From positions 496,001 to 560,000 of the forward strand of contig CAVOSJ010000004.1 in the NCBI GenBank assembly GCA_963698885.1: a DNA stretch of 64,000 nucleotides, read 5' to 3'. Position 1 is the first letter of the stretch. Each line of letters opens with the position of its first letter. Position numbers and translations under genes: made by a program. Shown piece after piece: positions 17,287 through 26,304 of the stretch. The notes under the pieces were generated by a model. That model saw only the letters and a program-made list of their open reading frames with translations. It was not told where the DNA came from and searched no databases. This DNA is from JBARKJ01 sp963698885. GTDB lineage: Bacteria > Nitrospirota > JACRHJ01.

Positions 17287-17802
17287 ATGAACAAACTGAA
17301 CAAAAAATTCGCTCAAGGGATTATACCGCTACGAGGAAGAAAGGGCCAAGCCATCGTAGAGTTTGCGTTGGTTGTGCCCATAGTTTTTATACTTCTTTTT
17401 GGCCTGATAGACCTGGGCGTAATGTTTTACGTAAACCTCACCATGCAAAATGCCGTACGGCAAGGCGCCCGCACCAGCGTGGTAGGAAATAACTCGGGCG
17501 GCCCGACCCAGCGGGCGACGCTGATACAGACCATAAAAGACAGCTCCAACGGGCTTTATGACAAAGACGCCCATGGCCAACCGAAACTTACCACTTATAT
17601 CGTAACGCCGGGCAGCTCGGCGTTTAGCAACTTCACCGGCGCCAATATCGGCGGCGCGGGACAGATAGTAATGGTCCAGCTCGATTATACCTGGCCCCTC
17701 CTCACCCATATATTAAGTCCTTTCTTCGCGAACGACGAGTACAGCTTCACGGTTAAAGCGACCATGCGTAACGAACAGTTCATACCCGGCGCTGGAGGAT
17801 AA
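17287..17802 (+). CDS. TadE-like minor pilin
   Basis: A 171-residue TadE-like protein with a longer basic leader (about 20 residues), then KGQAIVEFALVVPIVFILLFGLIDLG and AVRQGARTSVVG. It is the first gene of a second, divergent pilin set facing the main Tad operon. The exported domain (60-171) is rich in Ser, Thr and Asn. Good ribosome site AGGAGGC. Confidence 0.88.
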   Translation: MNKLNKKFAQGIIPLRGRKGQAIVEFALVVPIVFILLFGLIDLGVMFYVNLTMQNAVRQGARTSVVGNNSGGPTQRATLIQTIKDSSNGLYDKDAHGQPKLTTYIVTPGSSAFSNFTGANIGGAGQIVMVQLDYTWPLLTHILSPFFANDEYSFTVKATMRNEQFIPGAGG

Positions 17803-17804
17803 AA

Positions 17805-18353
17805 ATGAAGGCCAAGCCTTATCGCATATTGCATGAATCAAGGGGCCAGGCCATTGTGGAAGCGGCCATAATCCTGCCCTTGCTGGTCCTCCTGGTAATA
17901 GGCGTGTTCGAGTACTCGCGCTCCATCCAGGCAAATAATATAGTAGTCAACATGAGCAGAGAGGCCGCCAACCTTGCGTCCCGGACGACCTCGCCATTCC
18001 AGTACATAATGGACTCCGTGGGCGACACGGCGCAGCCGCTGGCAATGCCAGCGCACGGGATGATATATATCACCAAGGTCCAGGGCGTTTTGATCGGCGG
18101 AGTCCCGCACACGGTTGTAGCGAACCCCTCCGACCAGGCCAAATGGGCGCAAGGCGGCTACAACGTGGCCAGCAAAATCGGGACTCCCAGCGGAACAAAC
18201 TACGTCGTGAACATCCCCAACGGAACCGGCGGCAACCTTACACTCGCTAGCGGCGAGGAGGCTTACGTGGCCGAGGTTTTTTATGATTATCAGGTCACGT
18301 TCGTAAAAGAGTTTACATGGAAGCCAACTATATACTCAATGTCTATATTTTAA
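17805..18353 (+). CDS. TadE-like minor pilin
   Basis: A 182-residue TadE-like protein with SRGQAIVEAAIILPLLVLLVIGV, then NIVVNMSREAANLASRT. It starts 2 bases after the previous stop. It likely pairs with the preceding TadE and the VWA-TadG that follows. Confidence 0.87.
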   Translation: MKAKPYRILHESRGQAIVEAAIILPLLVLLVIGVFEYSRSIQANNIVVNMSREAANLASRTTSPFQYIMDSVGDTAQPLAMPAHGMIYITKVQGVLIGGVPHTVVANPSDQAKWAQGGYNVASKIGTPSGTNYVVNIPNGTGGNLTLASGEEAYVAEVFYDYQVTFVKEFTWKPTIYSMSIF

Positions 18354-18371
18354 AGTAGCAAAAGGGGACCC

Positions 18372-19733
18372 ATGAAAACAACGGGAAAACAAGAAGGCCA
18401 GGTATTAGTCTTCGTAGCCCTGGCAATAATAGTTCTTTTGGGCATTACAGGATTAGCCATAGACGGAGGTATCGCCTACGGAGTGAGGGCAAAGCTGAGC
18501 AGCGCGGTGGACGCGGCCGCCCTGGCAGCCGCCAACGCGACTGGCGACAGCTCCGGTGGCTATGCAGCCGCAATAACCGCCGGCACGGCGCGTTTTAAAG
18601 CCAATTACCCTGCGGGATACCTCAAGTCCACCGTCACCTCCGGTCCGGCAATAAGTGTGGCGGCCAACACCCCCAAGGCGGGGTACATAACGGTCAACGT
18701 GACCGCAAGCGCGACGGCGCCGACATATTTCATGCAGGTCCTGGGCCTCAATAAGGTGAACGCGAGTTCCACGGCGCAGGCGGTCAAGAGTGACCTTGAC
18801 ATGGTCTTTGTCATCGACAACACCGGCTCGCTTGACAGGGGGGGTGGAAACAACTCGGATCTGAAGGCGGCGGCGGTATCGTTCATCAACAGGTTCAACC
18901 CGGCCACGGACAGGGTGGGCCTTATAAAATTCGCCTACGGCGCCACTGTCGTGGTCCCTATAAAAACGTCGGGCAGAGGCTTTGATAAGAACTCGATCGT
19001 GAACGCCATAAATGCCATGAGCTTCACCGGAGACACCGACTTCGACGAGGCCTTCTGGGATGCCAGGGCCCAGCTCGACAGCATCCCATTGCCGAGCAGT
19101 CACAGGGTCATAGTTTTCTTCTCCGACGGCTCGCCAAATTCCTTCTCGGCGACTTTCAACGGCAGCCATCCCGGGATTATTTGTTCCTACGACACCGATA
19201 ATACTGGAGACCCCTTTGGGCTTGAAAAGATAGGCGTTGTCGCGGGCGCTTCCGCCAATTACGACATATCAAAGATATCCTCCTTGCCAGCCTATGCCAC
19301 ATGGACGAACGGCGGCCCAAGCGCGAACACGTACCAGGTGGCGCCTAACCAGCCGGCGGGGACGGGCATGGCCGGGAGACCAGTTCGTGCAAATTACATG
19401 AGTTACTCGCTCAACGGCCATAAAGGCTTTGAAGACGTAAACAATGCGGCAAGGAACCTCCCGGAAGAGATGGCGCACGACGCAAGGGCGTCAGGCATAT
19501 ACGTCTACACGCTCGGCCTAGACGGCGGCCCGGACAAATACCTGACCACAGCGAAAAGCTGGGGGAACCGCGAAAAAGGCAACGCCATCCTCATGAACAT
19601 GGCAGACGACACCGACGCGCCCAACTATGGCCCGGACCCACACGCCGGGCTTTATGCCTATGCGGCGGATGACTCGGAACTCCAAGCGGCCTTTGACGAG
19701 ATAGCGAGCGCGCTCCTCAGGCTGACGAAGTGA
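18372..19733 (+). CDS. tadG: TadG-like protein with von Willebrand factor A domain
   Basis: A 453-residue exported Tad protein. The N-terminal TM and TadG motif are GQVLVFVALAIIVLLGITGLAIDGG and KLSSAVDAAALAAANA; a VWA domain follows from about residue 142. The MIDAS start is DNTGS (149-153), and FTGDTDFDEA and VIVFFSDGSPNS follow, so a metal-ion-dependent adhesion site is plausible. VWA-TadG proteins are thought to mediate surface contact. The gene is intact, unlike the tadG-like gene in the main operon. Confidence 0.9.
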   Translation: MKTTGKQEGQVLVFVALAIIVLLGITGLAIDGGIAYGVRAKLSSAVDAAALAAANATGDSSGGYAAAITAGTARFKANYPAGYLKSTVTSGPAISVAANTPKAGYITVNVTASATAPTYFMQVLGLNKVNASSTAQAVKSDLDMVFVIDNTGSLDRGGGNNSDLKAAAVSFINRFNPATDRVGLIKFAYGATVVVPIKTSGRGFDKNSIVNAINAMSFTGDTDFDEAFWDARAQLDSIPLPSSHRVIVFFSDGSPNSFSATFNGSHPGIICSYDTDNTGDPFGLEKIGVVAGASANYDISKISSLPAYATWTNGGPSANTYQVAPNQPAGTGMAGRPVRANYMSYSLNGHKGFEDVNNAARNLPEEMAHDARASGIYVYTLGLDGGPDKYLTTAKSWGNREKGNAILMNMADDTDAPNYGPDPHAGLYAYAADDSELQAAFDEIASALLRLTK

Positions 19734-19859
19734 GCTATATTAACAGGCCGCACGGCGCAAAAACCGTCCCAGTGCTTTTATAGACAGTAAAATTAATAAC
19801 TTGGCGTCCGGTTTTTTGTCATATCATACTAAGAATCGTAATTACGTCGGAACGCCGAT

Positions 19860-19888
19860 TTGACGTTAATGACTATATCTGATATTTT
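19860..19888 (+). promoter_or_regulatory. Sigma-70-type promoter of the AAA ATPase gene
   Basis: TTGACG (19860) and TATTTT (19883) have 17-base spacing. The stretch TTTGACG-N3-ATGA-N7-CTGATATT is shared with the promoter at 17235, and both genes have a GGAGGCA-type ribosome site, so the two transcription units are probably co-regulated. Confidence 0.6.
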
Positions 19889-19906
19889 ATTATCGGAGGC
19901 ACAATT

Positions 19907-21310
19907 ATGAACATAAAATTTGGTGAAAGACTCATAAGGGCGGGAGTCGTTAATAAAAATCAGATAACCGCGGCCTTGAAAGAGCAGTCGCTAAGGGGGG
20001 GCAGCCTCGGCCTGAACCTGACCCGCCTTGGTTTCGCCACGGAAACGGAGATAAATTCATTCATTGAGCCGTTGCCGCAGCCGCCGGCGACCGCGGAGGC
20101 TACCGGCCTGTCCAAGGAGTTCCTCGCCGAGCTCGCCCTGAAGCAGGTCTTCTACCTGGGGACCTTTACCATCCCTGAACTATCCGAGAGGCTGAAACTG
20201 CCCCACAACATCGTCACCGGGATAGTCCAGGATATGAGGCAGAGCAAGTTCTGCGAAGTAAAAGGCGGCTCCGCGTATCAAAGCGTCACGTATTCGTACT
20301 CCGTCACCGCCGAAGGCAGGAACAGGGCGATGGAGCTGCTGGAGAAGAATTCATACGTGGGGCCGGCGCCCGTGCCGCTCCAGGACTACTGGATGATGGC
20401 AGAGCGCAATACCGTGCGGAACGTCCGCCTGAGCCGGGCCGATATGGAACGGGCTTTTGCGCCCTACGTAATACAGGAGCGGCTGTTTGACCAGTTCGGC
20501 GCGGCGGTGAATTCGGGCAAATCAATGTTTGTTTACGGGCCTGCGGGCAACGGGAAGACGGTCTTGGCCGAAGCCCTGGGGCGCGTCATGGAAGAGGTCG
20601 TATGCATACCCCATGCTGTCGCCGTGGAGCGTGAGTTGATAAGGGTTTACGACCCTGTAAACCATCGGACGGCGGACAACGGCACCCACGGCAATTACGA
20701 CCAGCGGTGGGTGCTGTGCAAGAGGCCCGTCGTAATGGTGGGCGGAGAGCTGACGCTTAAGATGCTCGACCTCGATTTCAATCCCATACATAAGTTCTAC
20801 GAGGCCCCTCTCCAGATGAAGGCAAACGGCGGCGTCTTTATCATCGACGACTTCGGACGCCAGATGATAAGGCCGCGGGACCTCTTGAACCGCTGGATAG
20901 TCCCGCTTGAGAGAAGAAGCGATTTCCTGACCCTGCACACGGGCAAAAAGTTCGAGATACCTTTCGACGAGCTTGTCATATTCGCCACGAACTTAGAACC
21001 CAAGGACTTAATCGACGAGGCCTTCCTGCGCCGCATCCATTACAAGATACGGGTTGACCATCCTTCGAAGGAAGAGTATAAGAAGATATTTGCCCGGATG
21101 TGCGCGCAAAAAGGCATCGAACACTCGGACGAGGCCGTGGATTATCTCTTGACCGAGTGTTACGGCAAGACCGGCGAAAAATTAAACGCCTGCCATCCCC
21201 GCGATATAATTGAGCAAATAATAGACATATCGCGATACAAGAGCTCAAAACCTCTCCTGACGCCGGAGATTATAGACGAGGTATGGAGTAATTATTTTAT
21301 AGACCGATAA
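19907..21310 (+). CDS. AAA+ ATPase with MshEN-like N-terminus and winged helix
   Basis: A 467-residue soluble AAA+ protein. Residues 5-53 (FGERLIRAGVVNKNQITAAL and LGFATETEINSFI) resemble half of an MshEN domain, the c-di-GMP/ATPase N-domain of PilB/GspE-type motors. Residues 70-150 look like a winged helix. The AAA module has Walker A GPAGNGKT (211-218), Walker B VFIIDDFG (310-317), the sensor-1 region FATNL (359-363) and an Arg-finger-like FLRRI. It lacks the T2SSE ATPase fold. It shares a promoter type with the TadE/TadG operon and lies ahead of two proteins that also begin with GspE-type N-domains. A role as remodelling or control ATPase for the pilus is inferred. Confidence 0.8.
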   Translation: MNIKFGERLIRAGVVNKNQITAALKEQSLRGGSLGLNLTRLGFATETEINSFIEPLPQPPATAEATGLSKEFLAELALKQVFYLGTFTIPELSERLKLPHNIVTGIVQDMRQSKFCEVKGGSAYQSVTYSYSVTAEGRNRAMELLEKNSYVGPAPVPLQDYWMMAERNTVRNVRLSRADMERAFAPYVIQERLFDQFGAAVNSGKSMFVYGPAGNGKTVLAEALGRVMEEVVCIPHAVAVERELIRVYDPVNHRTADNGTHGNYDQRWVLCKRPVVMVGGELTLKMLDLDFNPIHKFYEAPLQMKANGGVFIIDDFGRQMIRPRDLLNRWIVPLERRSDFLTLHTGKKFEIPFDELVIFATNLEPKDLIDEAFLRRIHYKIRVDHPSKEEYKKIFARMCAQKGIEHSDEAVDYLLTECYGKTGEKLNACHPRDIIEQIIDISRYKSSKPLLTPEIIDEVWSNYFIDR

Positions 21311-21321
21311 AAACGAATTTC

Positions 21322-21351
21322 TTGACTATCCTACCCGAAATTTAATATAAT
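21322..21351 (+). promoter_or_regulatory. Promoter of the DUF202 operon with short leader
   Basis: TTGACT (21322) and TATAAT (21346) are 18 bases apart. The predicted transcript has a leader of about 80 bases containing a weak TAGCC/GGCTA stem followed by a T-rich run (21398-21418), which might allow attenuation. Confidence 0.55.
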
Positions 21352-21441
21352 ACAAAGGATTAGCCTTCTGGCATCCGATCCTCCGGCTATTTGCGTTTTT
21401 TCTTATTATTTTTAGAGTACTCCAGAAAGCCTGACCCTTAA

Positions 21442-23058
21442 GTGGAAAGAAAATTTAAAAGGCTCCTTGGCCTCCAGATTTTGACGTTGCAAGGACTTCT
21501 TCAGGCGGCCGCAGAGGCCGGCAGTTCCGGCAAGCAGGTTGAAGAAGTCCTCATCCGGAAATTAAAAATCCCGAAGCACGAGGTCCTGCTCTCACTCTCC
21601 GAGTTCTACAACCTCCCTTTCATGGAATTCGACGAAAGTTCCGCCGTCCCGCGAGGCCTGCTCTGCATACTTGACTTCGGGCGGCTCAAGGAAGAACGCT
21701 GGTGCCCGCTGAGTGTTGACGGCGACGACGCCGAAGTTGCGGCCTGCCAGCCCGACGCCCCCGGCCTGGCCGAGGAGATTAAAAAGACACTCGGCGTAAA
21801 GCATGTCAGCTTCCACATCGCCCTGTACTCCGACCTTGTCAGGCTAATCGAGAACAGCTGGGATATCAACCCCCGGTTTCAGCCGTCGGGCGGGAGGACG
21901 CCGCTTGCGAAGGTCAGGACGTTCCTGGCCAACAGGCGCTCGCTATATGCCTGTTACAGGACCCACCTCGCAAGGGGCCGCACGGGCCTCGCATTCCTGC
22001 GTACGGGATTCTCTTTCATCGCGATAGGTCTTCTGCTCGTCAGGGTGTTCGGCCTGGGGCTGGCCGCCGTGGCCGGCTCGGTCCTCATACTTGCGGGCCT
22101 TGGCGCGGCCTGGGACGGTTTTAAATGGTATCTGCCTACGAGGAAGATAGGCCATAAGCGGATTGATTTTACTCCGACCAGGTCCACGTGGGGCACGACA
22201 GTCCTCGAAGCGTCCGGCGGGAATGCACCCAGTTTCAGCCGCTCCGCTGCCATAGAGGGGGCCGAGGAACTGCGAAGCCGCTGGAAAGATTTAAGTCCGG
22301 TAATGCGCAGGAGGTTCCTTGCATCCGACCGCACCGACATGGCCGAAGAGAGGACCAAGCTGGCATATTACCGCACCATCATGGCAAAGGCCAGGACGGG
22401 CCTCGCCTTCACCCGCACCGGCTTCGCATTCGTGGGCCTTGGCGTAACGCTCATCAGGCAGTTCAAGGCCGGCCCCTGGATGGCCCTTGACTTATCCCTG
22501 TTAGCCATCGGGGTTCTGATGGCGCTCGAAGGTCTGTACTGGTATCTCCCTGGCCGCGGCGCAGGCAACCTGGGCAAGGTCTCCGTGGATTCTTCCTGGG
22601 AGATGAAGAACATCTGGGATATATTTTTCCCGCCCGCGCTTCGCGAGATGAATGTCCCCATGAGCCCAGGCCAATCGCCCGGCATATGGGCTACCACCGG
22701 CCTTGCGCTTGAGAGGACCGTGCTCGCGGACAGAAGGGGCATCATGGCGAGGATCCGCACGGTAATGGCGCGTTCGAGGACTGGCATGGCCCTTGTCAGG
22801 ACTGGCGTGGTCATAAGCTCCATTGGCCTTGGCCTCCTGGTGTATTTCGGCGCGGGCAGCGCGCTTTGGACTGTGTTCGACTCGGCCTTCATCCTCTCGG
22901 GGCTTGCCTTCATCGCCGACGGCTTATACTGGCATATCCCCGCCGATAAAGTCAGGCGTGAGCTCCCGTTCTCCGGGACCGACCTCGAAATCGCTTTATC
23001 CGACTACGGCAGGCCAGCCACGGAGTGGGGAAGGGCGGTGTTCAGCCATGATGAGTAG
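21442..23058 (+). CDS. GspE/MshE N-domain fused to three DUF202 membrane units
   Basis: A 538-residue protein with a GTG start and no strong ribosome site. Residues 1-140 match the N-terminal domain of type II secretion/pilus ATPases (VEEVLIRKLKIPKHEVLLSL, then LSEFYNLPFMEFDE and a PLSVDGDDAEVAACQP block). No ATPase follows; instead there are three DUF202 units at about 159-232, 296-371 and 423-500. Each has a long helix of RTxxAxx heptads, a first TM that starts with RTG, two further TMs, and a closing WYLP or WHIP. DUF202 is the fold of yeast Vtc1 and of bacterial YidH-like proteins. The gene overlaps the next by 11 bases. Function unknown; a membrane channel or scaffold governed by the N-domain is inferred. 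Confidence 0.75.
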   Translation: MERKFKRLLGLQILTLQGLLQAAAEAGSSGKQVEEVLIRKLKIPKHEVLLSLSEFYNLPFMEFDESSAVPRGLLCILDFGRLKEERWCPLSVDGDDAEVAACQPDAPGLAEEIKKTLGVKHVSFHIALYSDLVRLIENSWDINPRFQPSGGRTPLAKVRTFLANRRSLYACYRTHLARGRTGLAFLRTGFSFIAIGLLLVRVFGLGLAAVAGSVLILAGLGAAWDGFKWYLPTRKIGHKRIDFTPTRSTWGTTVLEASGGNAPSFSRSAAIEGAEELRSRWKDLSPVMRRRFLASDRTDMAEERTKLAYYRTIMAKARTGLAFTRTGFAFVGLGVTLIRQFKAGPWMALDLSLLAIGVLMALEGLYWYLPGRGAGNLGKVSVDSSWEMKNIWDIFFPPALREMNVPMSPGQSPGIWATTGLALERTVLADRRGIMARIRTVMARSRTGMALVRTGVVISSIGLGLLVYFGAGSALWTVFDSAFILSGLAFIADGLYWHIPADKVRRELPFSGTDLEIALSDYGRPATEWGRAVFSHDE

Positions 23059-24256
23059 GACGGCGGCCGGGACACTGGAGAGGTGCCGGGGACTGATAGA
23101 CCGGGGAATCCTGGACGAAAAAAAGGTTAAAAAAGCCGTGACCGCCGCGAACGCGCGCGGAGTGGACGTCGAGCATGTGCTGATCAAGGAATACCGGGTC
23201 CCGAAGAAGGCGGTCCTGTCCTCTCTTGGCGAATGCTACGGCCTCCCCTCGGCCGATTACGACGAACGGCTCCCGGTCCCCCCCGCTATTATCGAAGGTC
23301 TGGACCCCTTCGAGCTGTCTTTCTGGTCATGGTTCCCGTTAGCAAAGGACGGCAACACGGTAACCATAGCGGCCAACAACCCTGACGACCCCGCTTTGAC
23401 CGCACAGTTTAAAAAATATTATCCGGGGATGGCGGTCAAAATCTGCGTCGCGCTCCGGGAAGATATCCTGTGGTACATAAACGAATACCTCCACGACGTT
23501 CCCGGAAAGCTTATAGGCACGGAGAGGACGGGGTTGGCTTACTGGCGCAATACTATGGCGCACTGGAGGACGAAGCTCGCGCGCTACCGCACGGATATGG
23601 CAAAGGCCAGAACGGACCTTGCGGCGCTCCGGGGGGGCCTGGGTTTGGTCGCGATATCGGACGCCATGATACGCTCCGGAAAGTTTAAGAACGTCATGGG
23701 GCTATACGCCCTTTTATTCGTGGGCCTTGCGATTGCGGCATACGGACTTGTGAAGTATCTGAGGCTTCGGCATAAAGGCATACGGCCCCCGGGGCACCAG
23801 ACGATAGTGGAGGTCACTTCCGCGACCATACAGTTCCTCGAGAATTATCATTATATCCCCGACGGCGGCCTTGGGGCGGGCCAGACTAAAAGGACGATGC
23901 TCGCCCGCCTTGGCGACCTGCTCTATGATTATTCCACTATTCTCTACCCCTCCCCCGCAAGCAGGGAGCGCACGCACCTGGCCAGGGAACGGAACGTCCT
24001 GGCGGCCCAGCGCACCGTCGCGGCCGCGTACAGGACGATATACGCCAGGGCCCGGACGGGGCTTGCCTTCATAAGGACGGGCGTGTCGTTCATCAGCATC
24101 GGGCTGGGCTTGATGGGCTACTTCGGCCTTGGGCCAATGACCCTGGTGGACGGCGTGCTGATAACGCTTGGAATTTTAATGGCGGCGGACGGAGCGCTGT
24201 GGTACCTTCCGGTGCGCAAAGAGCAGGCCGAGCCGCCGAGGTGCCAGCCGGACTAA
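23048..24256 (+). CDS. GspE/MshE N-domain fused to two DUF202 membrane units
   Basis: A 402-residue paralogue of the preceding protein. An MMSRT start overlaps the upstream stop. The N-domain (1-150) includes VEHVLIKEYRVPKKAVLSSL and the LPSADYDE block and WFPLAKDGNTVTIAANNPDD, the same order as in pilus ATPase N-domains. DUF202 units lie at about 158-240 and 307-390, again with runs of RTxxAxx heptads (for example RTKLARY-RTDMAKA-RTDLAAL). The first unit has a degenerate RGGLGLV in place of the usual RTG helix start. With its neighbour it would place five DUF202 units in the membrane. Confidence 0.75.
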   Translation: MMSRTAAGTLERCRGLIDRGILDEKKVKKAVTAANARGVDVEHVLIKEYRVPKKAVLSSLGECYGLPSADYDERLPVPPAIIEGLDPFELSFWSWFPLAKDGNTVTIAANNPDDPALTAQFKKYYPGMAVKICVALREDILWYINEYLHDVPGKLIGTERTGLAYWRNTMAHWRTKLARYRTDMAKARTDLAALRGGLGLVAISDAMIRSGKFKNVMGLYALLFVGLAIAAYGLVKYLRLRHKGIRPPGHQTIVEVTSATIQFLENYHYIPDGGLGAGQTKRTMLARLGDLLYDYSTILYPSPASRERTHLARERNVLAAQRTVAAAYRTIYARARTGLAFIRTGVSFISIGLGLMGYFGLGPMTLVDGVLITLGILMAADGALWYLPVRKEQAEPPRCQPD

Positions 24257-24334
24257 AGCTGATAAAAAATTAAAAACAGTATAGAATAGAGAGATTGAAA
24301 GCGCCCTTAGGCAAAATTACAGGAGGTAATCGGG

Positions 24335-24727
24335 ATGAGCAAGGGGAAGGTGATGGTGATAGACGACGAAAAAATTGTCGGGGACATGTCGAAGCTCTCC
24401 CTGGAACAGGAGGGCTACGAGGTAGCGACCTTCCTGAACGCCGAGCCTGCCCTGGCTTTGCTTAAAAATGAACAGTTCGACATCGTGGTCACGGACCTCA
24501 AGATGAAGGGCATAGACGGGATGGAGGTCCTAAGGACGGTAAAGGAATTATATCCCAGGACCCAGGTGATAATGATAACGGCATTCGCGAACCTCGACTC
24601 CGCGATAGAGGCAATACGCGGCGACGTTTTCGACTTCTTCCCCAAGCCGGTAAAGATAAAGGAACTCAAGGCCTCGATCGGCCGCGCGATGGAGAAGGTG
24701 GCATCCAGCGAAGAGACAGCCCTTTAG
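24335..24727 (+). CDS. Stand-alone receiver-domain response regulator
   Basis: A 130-residue CheY-like protein: Asp10/Asp11, phospho-acceptor Asp54, Thr82 and Lys104 (FFPKPVK) are all present. There is no output domain. AGGAGG lies before the start, and a strong terminator follows, so it closes the cluster. Its likely targets are its neighbours; no kinase gene is adjacent. Confidence 0.88.
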   Translation: MSKGKVMVIDDEKIVGDMSKLSLEQEGYEVATFLNAEPALALLKNEQFDIVVTDLKMKGIDGMEVLRTVKELYPRTQVIMITAFANLDSAIEAIRGDVFDFFPKPVKIKELKASIGRAMEKVASSEETAL

Positions 24728-24765
24728 ACAATAACCCCTGCCGGTATCCTTATCTTATTTCCCCC

Positions 24766-24800
24766 CGCCCCCTCTTAAGCATTAAAGAGGGGGCGTTTCT
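24766..24800 (+). terminator. Rho-independent terminator after the receiver gene
   Basis: CGCCCCCTCTT (24766-24776) pairs perfectly with AAGAGGGGGCG (24785-24795), followed by a T-rich stretch. It ends the operon before the efflux genes. Confidence 0.85.
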
Positions 24801-24962
24801 TATGGGGACTTAAAACATCTGTAACTATATTACACTTAAAGACGTCTAACTTCCTGGTTGGCGTTTTTTTTATTTATGGTAAGATTAAGTCGTTTTTGTT
24901 TAGTATAATTAAATACTTCTTCAAAAAGCGTCAATAAAATAGAAAAAGCGAGGCTGACATCA

Positions 24963-26161
24963 ATGTCCGAACAGGAAAAAGAAGGACCAAACGAGGATAC
25001 GGAGAGCGTCCAGCCTGAAGTTCACAGGCGGAAGTGGCCTTTAGCGCTGGTTATTGTCTGCCTGGCGCTTATCGCCATATATTTCTTTTCACATTCAAAG
25101 TCCCCAAGCAGGCGTCGAAACCGCCCGCTCCCCGCGCGCCGGTAGTTGTCCAGGCGGCGAAAAAGGGAGATATCAAGGTATATCTTACCGGGCTTGGCTC
25201 GGTCGCCTCGCTTAATACCGTGACGGTCAAGACCCGCGTGGACGGCCAGCTCATGGCTGTCAACTTCCGCGAAGGCCAGGACGTAAGAAAAGGTGAACTG
25301 CTCGCCCAGATAGACCCCCGGCCCTTCCAGGTGCAGCTGACGCAGGCTGAAGGCCAGATGGCGCGCGACATGCAAATCCTCGACAACGCGAAAGTAGACC
25401 TTAAACGCTACGAACTGCTATGGTCCCAGAACTCAATCCCCAAGCAGCAGTTAGATACGCAGGCGGCGCTCGTGCGCCAGTATGACGGGGTCGTGAAGAC
25501 CGACCAGGGGGCGATAGACGCCGCCAAGCTGGACCTCGTTTATTGCCGCATAACCGCGCCCGTGAGCGGGCGGGTAGGCCTACGCCTGGTTGACGCGGGC
25601 AACATAGTCCACGCAAGCGACGCGAACGGACTCATTGTCATAACCCAGGTCCAGCCGATTACCGTGATATTCCCCGTCCCGGAGGACGACCTGCCGCAGT
25701 TGCAAGCCCGGCTGAGTAAGGGAGGACGGCTACTGGTGGACGTTTACGACCGCGAGATGAAGGTCAAAATTTCCACCGGGTATATGCTGACCGCCGATAA
25801 CCAGATAGACCCGGCCACCGGTACTGTAAAGATCAAGGCGGTCTTCCCGAACAGGAAAAACGAGCTGTTCCCGAACCAGTTCGTCAATGCGCAGCTGTTA
25901 GTCAACACGATTCATAACGCGGTCATCGTGCCGGTTGTCGCGGTACAGAGGGGCCAGCGCGGCTCGTACGTCTTTGTCATAAAGCCTGACAATTCCGCCG
26001 AGATGCGGCCTGTCACCACCGGTGAGTCCGAAGGCGGCGAAGTCGCCATCACCGCCGGGCTGGCGCCGGGAGAAATCGTGGTAACCGACGGCGCGGACAG
26101 GCTGAAGGAGGGAGCAAAGGTAGAGATAAGGACTCCCAACGGCAAAGGCGGAAAACCGTAA
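24963..26161 (+). pseudogene. mdtA: RND efflux periplasmic adaptor MdtA-like (one frameshift)
   Basis: The first frame gives a cytoplasmic start and one TM helix (WPLALVIVCLALIAIYFF). The second, from about 25105, gives the full adaptor: TGLGSVASLNTVTVKTRVDGQL (biotinyl-lipoyl half), a helical hairpin, AAKLDLVYCRITAPVSGRVG, and the beta-barrel and membrane-proximal domains with PVVAVQRGQRGSYVFVI. The two frames join in SHSK/VPKQAS with a one-base change, to give about 400 residues. The membrane-fusion protein links the RND pump to the outer-membrane factor. The frameshift is the only defect. Confidence 0.85.
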
Positions 26162-26164
26162 ACC

Positions 26165-26230
26165 GTTACTTTTCTTTCTGTCTTCGCTATCGCTCTGGAC
26201 AGGTAAATCATCGCGAGAAAGAAAAGTAAC
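26165..26230. repeat. 15-base perfect inverted repeat in efflux operon spacer
   Basis: GTTACTTTTCTTTCT (26165-26179) is mirrored by AGAAAGAAAAGTAAC (26216-26230) around a 36-base centre. It lies directly after the adaptor stop. A second hairpin with GTTAC ends lies 41 bases on. They look like short palindromic mobile repeats. Confidence 0.7.
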
Positions 26231-26271
26231 ACAAAAGAAAGCTGGACTGTTTAAACCCCAAACGTTTTTGG

Positions 26272-26297
26272 CGTTACCTTTTTCCAAAAAGGTAACG
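26272..26297. repeat. 12-base perfect hairpin just before the first RND pump gene
   Basis: CGTTACCTTTTT and AAAAAGGTAACG are separated by two C. The hairpin ends 7 bases before the ATG of the pump gene, so it covers the place of the ribosome site and could limit translation. Confidence 0.65.
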
Positions 26298-26304
26298 ATT
26301 TGAA

